Shown here: piece after piece, positions 56,095 to 63,597 of the stretch | How the letters are laid out: each line of letters opens with the position of its first letter | How positions within the stretch are numbered: position 1 is the stretch's first letter | DNA from: an uncultured Ectothiorhodospiraceae bacterium | GTDB taxonomy: Bacteria > Pseudomonadota > Gammaproteobacteria > XJ16 > Halofilaceae | Length of the DNA stretch: 64,000 nt | Assembly (NCBI GenBank): GCA_913055615.1 | Contig: CAJXKK010000005.1 | Span: 55,207-119,206 of the forward strand | Direction: 5' to 3' | Notes under the pieces: generated by a model | Database searches by the model: none | What the model was told of the DNA's origin: nothing | The model's input: only the letters and a program-made list of their open reading frames with translations | Position numbers and translations under genes: made by a program

Positions 56095-57712
56095 TTGGCC
56101 ATCCACATGCTGTTGCTCGACGAGAAATGGTTTGACCCCGTTCGAAGCGGGCGCAAAACCTCCACAATCCGAAGCGGTCACCGGGACCTCAAGTCAGACA
56201 GCTATCTCCTGTTCGTCGCCGCGGTCGACGGGTCTCCAACGTCCCCCCCCCGACAAGCAGCCAGTACGCGTGCGACGCTGCGAACACCTTAAGGTAGCCG
56301 ACCTTTCGGCCGATCATGCTCGTTGCGAGGGGAAACCTGACGTCAACGCTACGCGTGCCGAGCTCGCTGAAATTTACCCCGGGCTTGCGGACGATGACGC
56401 CATTACATTCGTTGAGTTTGACGTCATATTTCCGACGGAAGACATCCACGTACGATACGAGAACATCTCCCCAGACCACTTCGATGCTGCATTACAGGAG
56501 CTAGAACGCGACTTTGGTTGGGCTTCATGGACGACCGACCTCCATGCGATTTGGCAGGCTTTACCATCGCTCGATGCCGCCACTATGCATGATCGGGTGC
56601 CTGTCAGCACCCAAGACCCCGACCCGGAAAGCGGACGAGTCACAGTTTCCTTTCCCGGCACGTTCTTGGATTGGTCATACAATGCCATACCAAGCTTTTT
56701 CGCTCTAATAGCCGGAGACGTACTCGGCGCTCCCAATATGGGACGTAAAGCGGTAGTGGCGTCTTGTACGCTACCTAAATCTGTCAAGGCGCATTTTCTT
56801 GGCCCCCGCCTCGGCATTACTGGCCTCCGCAGTCTCCTTAACGTTCATGATCGGCCCATCGTAGCCTACTCTGTGAAGCCGCGATTTGGACTCAGCACGC
56901 CCGAGTTCGCCACGATATGCAAGATTGCCTCGCAGAGTGGGATCGACATTATTGAAGATGATGAACGGATGTCGAACCAACCCCGTTCACGACTCATCGA
57001 CCGCGCCAAAGCCGCCCTCGATGCTACCGCGGGCACCCATACCATTTACTCAGCGAACATAACAGGACGCGCGGACCATATCGTTAAGGTAGCGGACCAA
57101 CTGATAGATATCGGCGTTCAATGCCTGAAAATCGACGTTCTACCTGCGGGATTCGCCGCACTCCAAGGCGTATCGGAACTGATCCACCACCGCGGCAGTA
57201 ATGTCGCTATTACTGTTTATCCGGCAATGAAGACGCTCTATGAACGGGGCATGCCACGCTCTCTTATTCTCGAGCTCTGCCGCTTGTGTGGCGCAGATGT
57301 CGTGTATGCGGGTGTTCCGCCGATTCCTGAATCCGGTCGCCATCATGATCCCGCGCCGTTTCAACAAGCCGCCAGCCATCACGCGGCCCTAAAGCGCTCT
57401 TCGGAGCTACACAACCCCGTCCTACCGACAATTTCTACGAGTATCACGCCTCTGAACATAGGGGCCTACACCCAGATTGCAGGCCCCAACGTCGGATTCT
57501 TCGTAGGAGGAGGCATTCCCGCGTACCGGGGAACCCTCGCCGACGCATGCACCCTTATCATGCGAGCGCTACGGGATCCAGAGTTTGCGAAGAACATGAA
57601 GGCGGACGAGCAACAGATTCTCGAAGAGTCTTTTGGCGGAAATAGAGTCCTGGATTCCGAGGCATTCCCCGATCAGGCATGGGGCGCGTTTGAGCAGGCA
57701 CGAAGCATATGA
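56095..57712 (+). CDS. ASCH domain fused to a RuBisCO-like protein, interrupted by a frameshift at a C9 run
   Basis: The N-terminal part starts at TTG 56095, eight bases after AAAGGAG, and reads FDPVRSGRKTSTIRSG, a YqfB-like ASCH domain (AGRKTITIR in E. coli YqfB). The frame ends at 56292. From the C run (56243-56251) the next frame continues the same domain (HLKVADLSADHARCEG, RAELAEIYPGL, FVEFDVI) and runs without a start codon into a RuBisCO-superfamily protein: FLGPRLGITGLR, AYSVKPRFGLS, IIEDDERMSNQP, FFVGGGIP. One C fewer joins the parts into one protein of about 538 residues. The Lys of KPxxGLS is kept (56876-56878), but the carbamylated Lys of KDDE is Glu (56954-56956), so CO2 fixation is not expected. 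The stop overlaps the next gene (ATGA). Confidence 0.8.
56243..56251 (+). repeat. Poly-C tract (nine C) at the ASCH-RLP frameshift
   Basis: Nine C residues inside the ASCH coding part. With nine the two frames are out of register; with eight they are in register. This is a slippage-prone site, or a sequencing or assembly error. Confidence 0.9.
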
Positions 57713-58158
57713 GCACTGAGGTAGCGAGTGTTTTACTTCAGATCTCCGCGGCGATCCTAGCCGCGCATGTCGCCGTGGCGACACTTCTCCCGCATGTCAT
57801 CAAGAAACTTTCGGAAGCAGGCGAACAGTACACCGGCACAGGCTCTTCAGAAGCTCGCTTTCTCGAGCGCTATCACAAACCCGTCCGTATCTTCACGTTT
57901 CTTGCACAGGGATTCTGGATAAGTTACATCCTTTCTGGAGCAAGCGCCCTAACGCTAGCAATACATATCGGATTTTCAGATATACCCTGCACTTCATTTA
58001 CGTGCCATATTCTGTGGGCCCCATATATTGCGGCGGTTTTAGTCGCCTCCGCATTGACAACGTTGTTAGCTATAACCTGTGTGGCGTTGTATGTACTTTC
58101 ACTTGCAAGTCGTGACCTGATGCATGATCTGCTTGATGAAAAGCGCGGGAATCAGTAA
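57709..58158 (+). CDS. Island membrane protein with three transmembrane helices
   Basis: Protein of 149 residues, unknown family. Helix 1 spans about 5-30 (LLQISAAILAAHVAVATLLP), helix 2 about 62-88 (FLAQGFWISYILSGASALTL) and helix 3 about 102-132 (APYIAAVLVASALTTLLAIT). The tail is charged (LMHDLLDEKRGNQ). Its ATG overlaps the stop of the RuBisCO-like gene by 4 bases, so the two are coupled and the product may anchor or partner it. Codon use is unlike the GC-rich core. Confidence 0.75.
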   Translation: MSTEVASVLLQISAAILAAHVAVATLLPHVIKKLSEAGEQYTGTGSSEARFLERYHKPVRIFTFLAQGFWISYILSGASALTLAIHIGFSDIPCTSFTCHILWAPYIAAVLVASALTTLLAITCVALYVLSLASRDLMHDLLDEKRGNQ

Positions 58159-58171
58159 GGCTATATAAACC

Positions 58172-58915
58172 ATGTTTAGACAACACACGCCGGTTTCCGG
58201 TACTTCGTATCGCCTATACAGGGACGCTGAGGGGACGGTTATCATCCCCCCGGGATACAACATCCGGGATAATGACTCGGTTTACCGCTCCCAAACGGCC
58301 GTACAACTCGATCGACAGAGCGGGACTGCACGACTAAAGGATGGGGTCGTTCATGTGCCGGGCGGAACTGCGGTACTGCATCCCTATTTCCATACAACAT
58401 GGCTGGACCGGAACAGCGAAAAACTCGATTTGCACATAGCCGTCGATCTATCCATGAGACTGGAATGTGCAGCAGTATTGCGTAGATCTCACTACCTTGG
58501 TGACTCGCCCGGCGTCTATATCTATGCTCGCAGGAATCACGGGATCATTGGTGTTGTGGCCCTTTCACGCCTTCCTCCTCACATGAGGCCCGCAGATCGC
58601 AAGGCAATCGAACGTGATCGAGGTGGTTATATCGAAGCACTGTGGCTGAGGCGGGTCTGCGTAGTACCCGAGGAAGTAGGCACGGGTGTTGGTACTGCGC
58701 TTGTCCAGGCTTCGTTAGAATTCGCCCAAGATCGCTGGGTACCCAAGCCTGCCATAGCGGAACTTATCGCGACGGATCCGAATCATAGTTTTCTCCTCAA
58801 GGCGGGCTTTAGCAAGGCCCCAGAGGGTCGCCGCGGAAGGTTAGGTTTTGTAGAGTCGGATGGCAGCCGAGTCTACAAACAGGCGAATAAGTACTATTAC
58901 TGGCGCGATCTCTAG
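58172..58915 (+). CDS. GNAT-fold acetyltransferase
   Basis: Protein of 247 residues. The N-terminal 85 residues are unassigned. The GNAT core has LRRSHYLGDSPGVYIYARR near residue 103, the acceptor-strand region ALWLRRVCVVPEEVGTGVGT near 151 with the acetyl-CoA pyrophosphate loop (EEVGTGVGTAL), and SFLLKAGFSKA near 209. The RxSHYLG motif recalls GNAT domains found with ASCH or ATPase partners in mobile DNA. The substrate is unknown. It lies 13 bases after the membrane gene and 13 before an ASCH gene. Confidence 0.8.
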   Translation: MFRQHTPVSGTSYRLYRDAEGTVIIPPGYNIRDNDSVYRSQTAVQLDRQSGTARLKDGVVHVPGGTAVLHPYFHTTWLDRNSEKLDLHIAVDLSMRLECAAVLRRSHYLGDSPGVYIYARRNHGIIGVVALSRLPPHMRPADRKAIERDRGGYIEALWLRRVCVVPEEVGTGVGTALVQASLEFAQDRWVPKPAIAELIATDPNHSFLLKAGFSKAPEGRRGRLGFVESDGSRVYKQANKYYYWRDL

Positions 58916-58928
58916 CATCGCAGCGCTT

Positions 58929-59291
58929 ATGGCGAAAGAAATGAGTACACGAGTTTTCGTACCGCTTACGACTCGCGCATATGAGTGGTTCATGTCAGGG
59001 TCGAAGGAGTACGAGTTGCGCCGGGCGCGACGACAATTCCGCCCGGAGAATCTTCGTCGCGGACGCGACGTAGAGTTGAGGCGAGGATACTCGGGCGCAA
59101 GCATATGGGGTTCTGTAGGCGATGTGGTGGTTGCCGACGACCTCGGAAGCATTTTTGCCTCGATCGAGTACACGCGAGTCGTCCCCGATGCCTCATCTAT
59201 GGAGGACGCTATCCAGACGGCAATACAGTTCGTTGGTGAAAACGGGCCGTATGTAGCCTTCGAAGTTCAGCAAAACCGCTCTCAACAATGA
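58929..59291 (+). CDS. ASCH domain-containing protein
   Basis: Protein of 120 residues made of one ASCH domain (PUA-like fold). It has VPLTTRAYEWFMSGSKEYEL followed by RR, the typical GxKxxELRR element, then RRGRDVELRRGYSG and a C-terminal strand YVAFEVQQN. ASCH domains bind or process nucleosides and RNA; E. coli YqfB is an N4-acetylcytidine amidohydrolase. The ATG at 58929 is chosen because earlier starts lie inside the GNAT gene; an ATG at 58941 is also possible. No strong ribosome site is seen, so translation may be coupled. Confidence 0.75.
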   Translation: MAKEMSTRVFVPLTTRAYEWFMSGSKEYELRRARRQFRPENLRRGRDVELRRGYSGASIWGSVGDVVVADDLGSIFASIEYTRVVPDASSMEDAIQTAIQFVGENGPYVAFEVQQNRSQQ

Positions 59292-59333
59292 ACATCGTAC
59301 AGTTATTGACAGCACTCCAAGAAAAAGATCTTT

Positions 59334-60149
59334 ATGGGTATAGAAAACAGCAATGATCTTTTTACTTTGCATCCGGGCGCTCGCATCCCCAAGAGCGAAC
59401 TTTATGATCTGATCCAATATTCAAAAGTGGAAGGTTCTTCGCAATGGCTAGGAGAGGCGTCTTCGATCGGCAATACTCCCCAACAGGGAATTAACTGGAT
59501 CGGGTCTGCAGAATCTCCAAAGGGTGTAATCATAAAGACCAGTCCCGGACGGTACCCACAAGATGGGTGGATCGGATCTGCCGGCGAGTATTACCGATAC
59601 TCGTTCAAGGCGATCAAGGGAAAGGTCAGTCTTCAACACAAGCCGAATCAGGTTCTCGTTCAACAACCACGGCTACAGTATCCGGTTTTCCTTTTTATCC
59701 AAGACAAGGGCCAGTGGCTGTTCGAGGGCTTTTACACGGTCCATACGGTCGAGGACTCGTCGGTCATTTTGAACCGCGTTCCTATCCTGAACGCCCAAGA
59801 AAGTTCACCGCATGGGGAACCGACGGGTAAATCCGAGGGTACTCGGCGGTATGTGACGCACATTGTGGCGGAGCGAAACAAGAGTCTTGTTAAGGCGGTC
59901 AAGGAAGCTCGTGAATGGGTATGCGATATCTGTGGCACCGACTTTAAGACGGTATATGGAACCCCTTATATCGAAGCCCATCACAAGGTCCCGGTTTCCC
60001 AGCTTCCGGAAGCCCACGAATCGCGGCCCGAGGATTTCGCGCTGCTCTGCCCAAACTGTCACACGGCCGTTCATATCCGGATGCGTCAAGCGGAAGAGAA
60101 CTACGCCGAGAGCAAGGAGGCATTGCGCTCACGGTGGTATGAAACCTAG
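59334..60149 (+). CDS. HNH endonuclease, McrA-like, with N-terminal recognition domain
   Basis: Protein of 271 residues. The C-terminal HNH domain has WVCDICGTDFK near residue 199, IEAHHKVPVSQL near 218 and FALLCPNCHTAVH near 238: two CxxC zinc pairs plus the catalytic His. The first 150 residues (QQGINWIGSAESPKGV.., EYYRYSFKAIKGKVSLQHKP, WLFEGFYTVHTV) look like the base-recognition domains of McrA-type modification-dependent nucleases, though I cannot name the domain with certainty. It ends the co-directional module. A modification-dependent restriction role is likely but unproven. Confidence 0.8.
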   Translation: MGIENSNDLFTLHPGARIPKSELYDLIQYSKVEGSSQWLGEASSIGNTPQQGINWIGSAESPKGVIIKTSPGRYPQDGWIGSAGEYYRYSFKAIKGKVSLQHKPNQVLVQQPRLQYPVFLFIQDKGQWLFEGFYTVHTVEDSSVILNRVPILNAQESSPHGEPTGKSEGTRRYVTHIVAERNKSLVKAVKEAREWVCDICGTDFKTVYGTPYIEAHHKVPVSQLPEAHESRPEDFALLCPNCHTAVHIRMRQAEENYAESKEALRSRWYET

Positions 60150-60349
60150 GCGGTGCCGGCGATGCCCCAGGTTAACGGATCCGTGATGGATACGGGCGGT
60201 CATAGGGACCCAATAGCGCAAGCAATGTCAGGCATTGTCGCCAGCGCGCACACCTTTGGGGCAGGTCTGCCCTAGTCATCGGGCGGGACAGCCGGGGCAG
60301 TTGGGACACAGTGCCTGTTTTCAAGGGGTTGCGCTTCTACACCCCGGAT

Positions 60350-60402
60350 GGGACGGCTGGGGTAGGAGGGACTTGTCTGTCCCAAGTGTCCCAGCCACCC
60401 CG
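60350..60402. repeat. Nested stem-loops in the convergent HNH/DUF927 gap
   Basis: GGCTGGG pairs with CCCAGCC around an inner GGGAC-TTGTCT-GTCCC hairpin. A related GGGACAGCCGGGGCAG unit lies at 60286-60301. No T-runs follow, so it may be a terminator substitute, an origin-like or a phage-type regulatory structure. The rest of 60150-60472 shows no gene. Confidence 0.5.
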
Positions 60403-60472
60403 ATCCGACCGTATTGTGGTAACTCCCTGATAATATTGGCTTCGTCCCGCATGCCCCGGTGTCCCGCGCGGG

Positions 60473-62278
60473 TTAGCCAACGCCGTCCTCAGCTTCCACG
60501 ATTCCCATCCGCACCGCGTAGAACCGGATCCGCATGTCGCCCTTGGCCGGTATGGACCGCTTGCTCGTATGCCTTCCGCCCTCATTTGTCGCCAATAACC
60601 CACGCTCCTTGAGCGCGGTGCTGACCTGTCGTGGATCCATGCCCTGGCACGCCTCCGCGAACCCTTCCGGCGTGAACAGGTACAGTTGGTATCGTTTGTC
60701 GATGTAGCCCACGAGGTCACGCACGTCCGGGCCGCCGCTGTCGCTGGCGTCGGCAAACCGACTGCCGTGGCGAAGAATAAAGTCACGGACCGTCATGACG
60801 CCCCGCTCGCCCTCGGCGATATGGCCACCGTCTGCGAGCCAACCGCGCCGCACAAAGTCGACGGCGTTTCCGATTTCCGCGGGCTCAAGCGGCACGATGC
60901 CCGCTTCCGCGGCCCATTCACCGGCAACCAGAACCAGAGCGAGGCGATCCAGTGCTCGGACCGCCTCAGCCGGTAGACCGGATACCGCGAGCCGTGTCCA
61001 TGCTTCCTCAAGTCGGTTCCGGACAGCCTCCGATAACGCTGCCTCCGTCGAGTATCCGCCAATCAGCGCCTCCAGGAATGCCGGCCCGGCGGTTCCGTAA
61101 CAGTCGGCACAGGCGCTTTTAAGGGCCTGCGCGTAGGCAGCTGGGTCACTCCCAGGGGCGGGCGCGGTTATCACGCTGCCACCAGCGGGAAGATCCATGA
61201 AGCGGACACGCTGCCCGGCGCGGGGTTGCCGCCCACCGTCCTGCCGGACACGCTGGGCAACGGATATCTCGCCCGTAGACAGAACCAGACTCCGCCACGA
61301 GCGCACCTGCCTGAGCGCACGCTCGCTGTTCATGGCCGCCTTGCCCTGTCCACCCATCAGGTCGTACACGAGGCGGCCGAAATCCTGCGTGCCGGAGGTC
61401 CCGATCTCGTCGAGCACCAGCAACCCGTCATTGTGCGCGGCGGCCAGGCCCTCAAGGGCATTGGCTGTCGTGTTCCATCGGCGGATATACGCTTTATCGG
61501 ACTCCGCCCCCGGATCGGCTCCACAGCCCCACACGCTCGCGGCAACCTGCGCGGCCGTGGTTTTCCCATGCGAGGAACGGCCATAAAGGTGGAAGCCGCC
61601 GGCCTCGAGCCGGGCGGGCTTCAGCAAAGGCGCGGCGAACGACACCGACAACGCGAACACCAGGAACGGATTGCCGGCGAGCGGCGAGGCTACTTTATGC
61701 TGCCACGCCTCAAGCGTGCCCTGGGTCCGCATGGTGTCCGCGGAAGGGCTGTGGCGTTCCGGCTGGAAATGGATGGGCTCCGCGTTGTCTCCTCCGATCA
61801 CCTGCGCGGGCAGCACATACGCCATGCCCGTGCCGAAGGTGGACTCGGCCAGCCAACCGACCCGGTCCACGCTGCGTACCCGCTCCCTCGGCTCAAAAGT
61901 GCCCAGGTAGGTCATCAGCGCGCGTTCCTTACCCGGCACGACTGCGAGCCCCAGGTCCGCGAGGTCCTGGACAAGTGTTCCGCTGCTTTCGTGCAGCCGT
62001 GACCTCGCGATCGCCAGCTGGCGGCGGTGGCCGTCCGAATCGAGCCACTCCAGTAGCAGGCCCCAGTTGCGACCTTCCCCGCTCCGCGCCTGAGCTGTCA
62101 CCCACACCGGACCAGCGATCAGAACCGGTGAGCCTTTGGGGCCGGTCGGTTCCAGAAACACCCCGCGGTCCGAAAGCGTGTAGCCGGGCGGCGTCTCGAT
62201 CCCGCTCCACGCATCATCGGCGGCCGAGGGAAAGTTCGTGACCGTGGCTGTGGAGATCTCGTCAGGATGTTCACTCAT
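60473..62278 (-). CDS. DUF927 domain-containing ATPase
   Basis: Protein of 601 residues. The N-terminal 200 residues contain YLGTFEPRERVRSVDRVGWL; the P-loop is HLYGRSSHGKTTAAQVAASV near residue 229, followed by RRWNTTANALEGLAAAHNDG and Walker B LLVLDEIG near 287. The C-terminal part ends with a small winged-helix-like region (MDPRQVSTALKERGLL). DUF927 proteins occur in phages and integrative elements next to AlpA regulators and are thought to be replication helicases. GC content is high, unlike the module to its left. Confidence 0.88.
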   Translation of the reverse strand: MSEHPDEISTATVTNFPSAADDAWSGIETPPGYTLSDRGVFLEPTGPKGSPVLIAGPVWVTAQARSGEGRNWGLLLEWLDSDGHRRQLAIARSRLHESSGTLVQDLADLGLAVVPGKERALMTYLGTFEPRERVRSVDRVGWLAESTFGTGMAYVLPAQVIGGDNAEPIHFQPERHSPSADTMRTQGTLEAWQHKVASPLAGNPFLVFALSVSFAAPLLKPARLEAGGFHLYGRSSHGKTTAAQVAASVWGCGADPGAESDKAYIRRWNTTANALEGLAAAHNDGLLVLDEIGTSGTQDFGRLVYDLMGGQGKAAMNSERALRQVRSWRSLVLSTGEISVAQRVRQDGGRQPRAGQRVRFMDLPAGGSVITAPAPGSDPAAYAQALKSACADCYGTAGPAFLEALIGGYSTEAALSEAVRNRLEEAWTRLAVSGLPAEAVRALDRLALVLVAGEWAAEAGIVPLEPAEIGNAVDFVRRGWLADGGHIAEGERGVMTVRDFILRHGSRFADASDSGGPDVRDLVGYIDKRYQLYLFTPEGFAEACQGMDPRQVSTALKERGLLATNEGGRHTSKRSIPAKGDMRIRFYAVRMGIVEAEDGVG

Positions 62279-62427
62279 GCTTCGCCCCCTTTAGCATCGC
62301 TGTCCGCCCGGTTCGACGCCCTATAGGGGCGTTTTCCCCCTATAGGGCCTTCCGGAAACCGCGGCCGCCCGAAAGTCACTCGCACGGCCAGCGCCGCCGC
62401 CAGCAACAACCCTTTAGCGGCATACAT
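62275..62427 (-). CDS. Short ORF linking AlpA and DUF927 genes
   Basis: A frame of 50 residues starts with an ATG inside the last codons of the AlpA gene and ends overlapping the DUF927 start (ATGA). It begins MYAAKGLLLAAALAVRV, a possible short hydrophobic helix, then is basic and polar (GGKRPYRASNRADSDAKGGE). The two overlaps suggest it is translated, but a chance frame in GC-rich DNA cannot be excluded. It contains the TATAGGG palindrome. Confidence 0.4.
   Translation of the reverse strand: MYAAKGLLLAAALAVRVTFGRPRFPEGPIGGKRPYRASNRADSDAKGGEA
62318..62348. promoter_or_regulatory. Perfect 12-bp inverted repeat GCCCTATAGGGG
   Basis: GCCCTATAGGGG (62318-62329) and its exact inverse (62337-62348) are separated by 7 bases, just upstream of the DUF927 gene and inside the short ORF. 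Each arm is itself nearly palindromic (CCCTATAGGG). A repressor site or RNA hairpin controlling the replication gene is possible. Confidence 0.5.
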
Positions 62428-62632
62428 GGCTAAAGCTCCCGTCATCGCTGGTGGACCGCCGGACCTGACCGGCCAGATAACGATCGAGTTCTTCGGCCCG
62501 ATAGCGGACGGCGCGGGAACCTACCCGAACAAAGGGAATCCGGGCTCCCGCCCAACGGTCCCGCTCAAGGAAAGACTTGCTCATGCCGATATATTCGGCG
62601 GCTTCTTCAGTCGTAAGTAGGGCTGGTTTCAT
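62414..62632 (-). CDS. AlpA-type helix-turn-helix regulator/excisionase
   Basis: Protein of 72 residues. The MerR-like winged helix reads LLTTEEAAEYIGMSKSFLER, then IPFVRVGSRAVRYRAEELDR, as in AlpA/excisionase proteins that control integrase genes or excision of P4-like elements. The start ATG at 62632 has GGAG six bases upstream. It precedes the short ORF and DUF927 gene in one operon. Confidence 0.88.
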   Translation of the reverse strand: MKPALLTTEEAAEYIGMSKSFLERDRWAGARIPFVRVGSRAVRYRAEELDRYLAGQVRRSTSDDGSFSHVCR

Positions 62633-62784
62633 CTTGCTCTCCGTTTGCTGTCGTAAGACACAACGGAGAATGCGGAGACGCAGGGCGACAAAGAATTGCT
62701 CGAGCCACCCGGGGTATACCGCGAGCGGCCACGGGTATACTTCCGGCGGGCCGAGGGATACCCGGTGTCGATTGGTCGTTAGAG

Positions 62785-63540
62785 TTACGCTTGGCTCTGG
62801 CGGCGGTGTCGCCCGATCCACTTGGCTATCTGATGCACTGGATCATCAGTGGTCAGGACGCCGTCCACCTCATCCTGAAAGAGCTGATACAGGCGCTTAG
62901 CGGCACCACGGTCTGAACGTCGACCACCAGCCATCTGGGCGTCGTAGTGCGTCAATAATCGTCTGCGAAGCTCATCAAATGGGCGCATCGCCGCCTGTTT
63001 CCCCCGCCCTCCTCGCTGTCGCTGCGTATCGAGATACGCCGCGTAACAGACCGCCTCAAGGGCTTCCATAGCAGTTCCCCACCGGCGCCAATCGTGCCGC
63101 TGCTGCTCCTCGTGCAGGTCGAGTTCCGAGACCAAAGCACTTCCGTGGATTTCTTCCCAGGACTGACCTTCGTAATACAACTCCTCCCCAACAGAGGCGA
63201 GCGCGAGGAGCGCAAAGTAGTCAGGCCATGTTGCACGAGGGAAACCCGTCTGACCCTTAAGATCGAACACCGGGATCAATCGGCTTAATGCCTTGGCGCG
63301 GTTCATGAATACGGCCTCGCCGTGTTCACCCCCACGAATTTCGGCCATGAATCGTTGGCCACCTTGCCCCAGCAGCCAATGGAGCGAGTCAAGCCCGTTT
63401 TCGATTTGCTCGTAAGAGCGTCCAGACAGGACAATTCGAGCCCGCGCGAGTTGATCGCCAAACTGGAATGCCAGAGCGCCGTCCAATTCTGTGTCGAAAT
63501 AGTCGAAGTGTTCACTACGCTCGTACAGAACAAATTCCAT
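62785..63540 (-). CDS. Island protein of unknown function
   Basis: Protein of 251 residues beginning MEFVLYERSEHFDYFDTELD. It is soluble, rich in Trp, Arg and Glu, with helical segments such as WRRWGTAMEALEAVCYAAYL and a basic C-terminus (KWIGRHRRQSQA). I do not recognise a family. The N-terminal third could be a small recognition domain and the rest helical. Located between AlpA and the HIT gene, all on the minus strand. Confidence 0.6.
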   Translation of the reverse strand: MEFVLYERSEHFDYFDTELDGALAFQFGDQLARARIVLSGRSYEQIENGLDSLHWLLGQGGQRFMAEIRGGEHGEAVFMNRAKALSRLIPVFDLKGQTGFPRATWPDYFALLALASVGEELYYEGQSWEEIHGSALVSELDLHEEQQRHDWRRWGTAMEALEAVCYAAYLDTQRQRGGRGKQAAMRPFDELRRRLLTHYDAQMAGGRRSDRGAAKRLYQLFQDEVDGVLTTDDPVHQIAKWIGRHRRQSQA

Positions 63541-63597
63541 GTCGGGTCACTCCCGTCTGACAAGACGTCATCGTCGGCCTCCATGAAGGCGTGTGGT

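Noticed and set aside
56095-57712. A functional RuBisCO large subunit, with tkt, gap and pgk taken as a Calvin cycle.
   Set aside because: The carbamylated Lys is Glu, other catalytic motifs are absent, and no phosphoribulokinase or small subunit is present. tkt-gap-pgk-pyk is a glycolytic arrangement.
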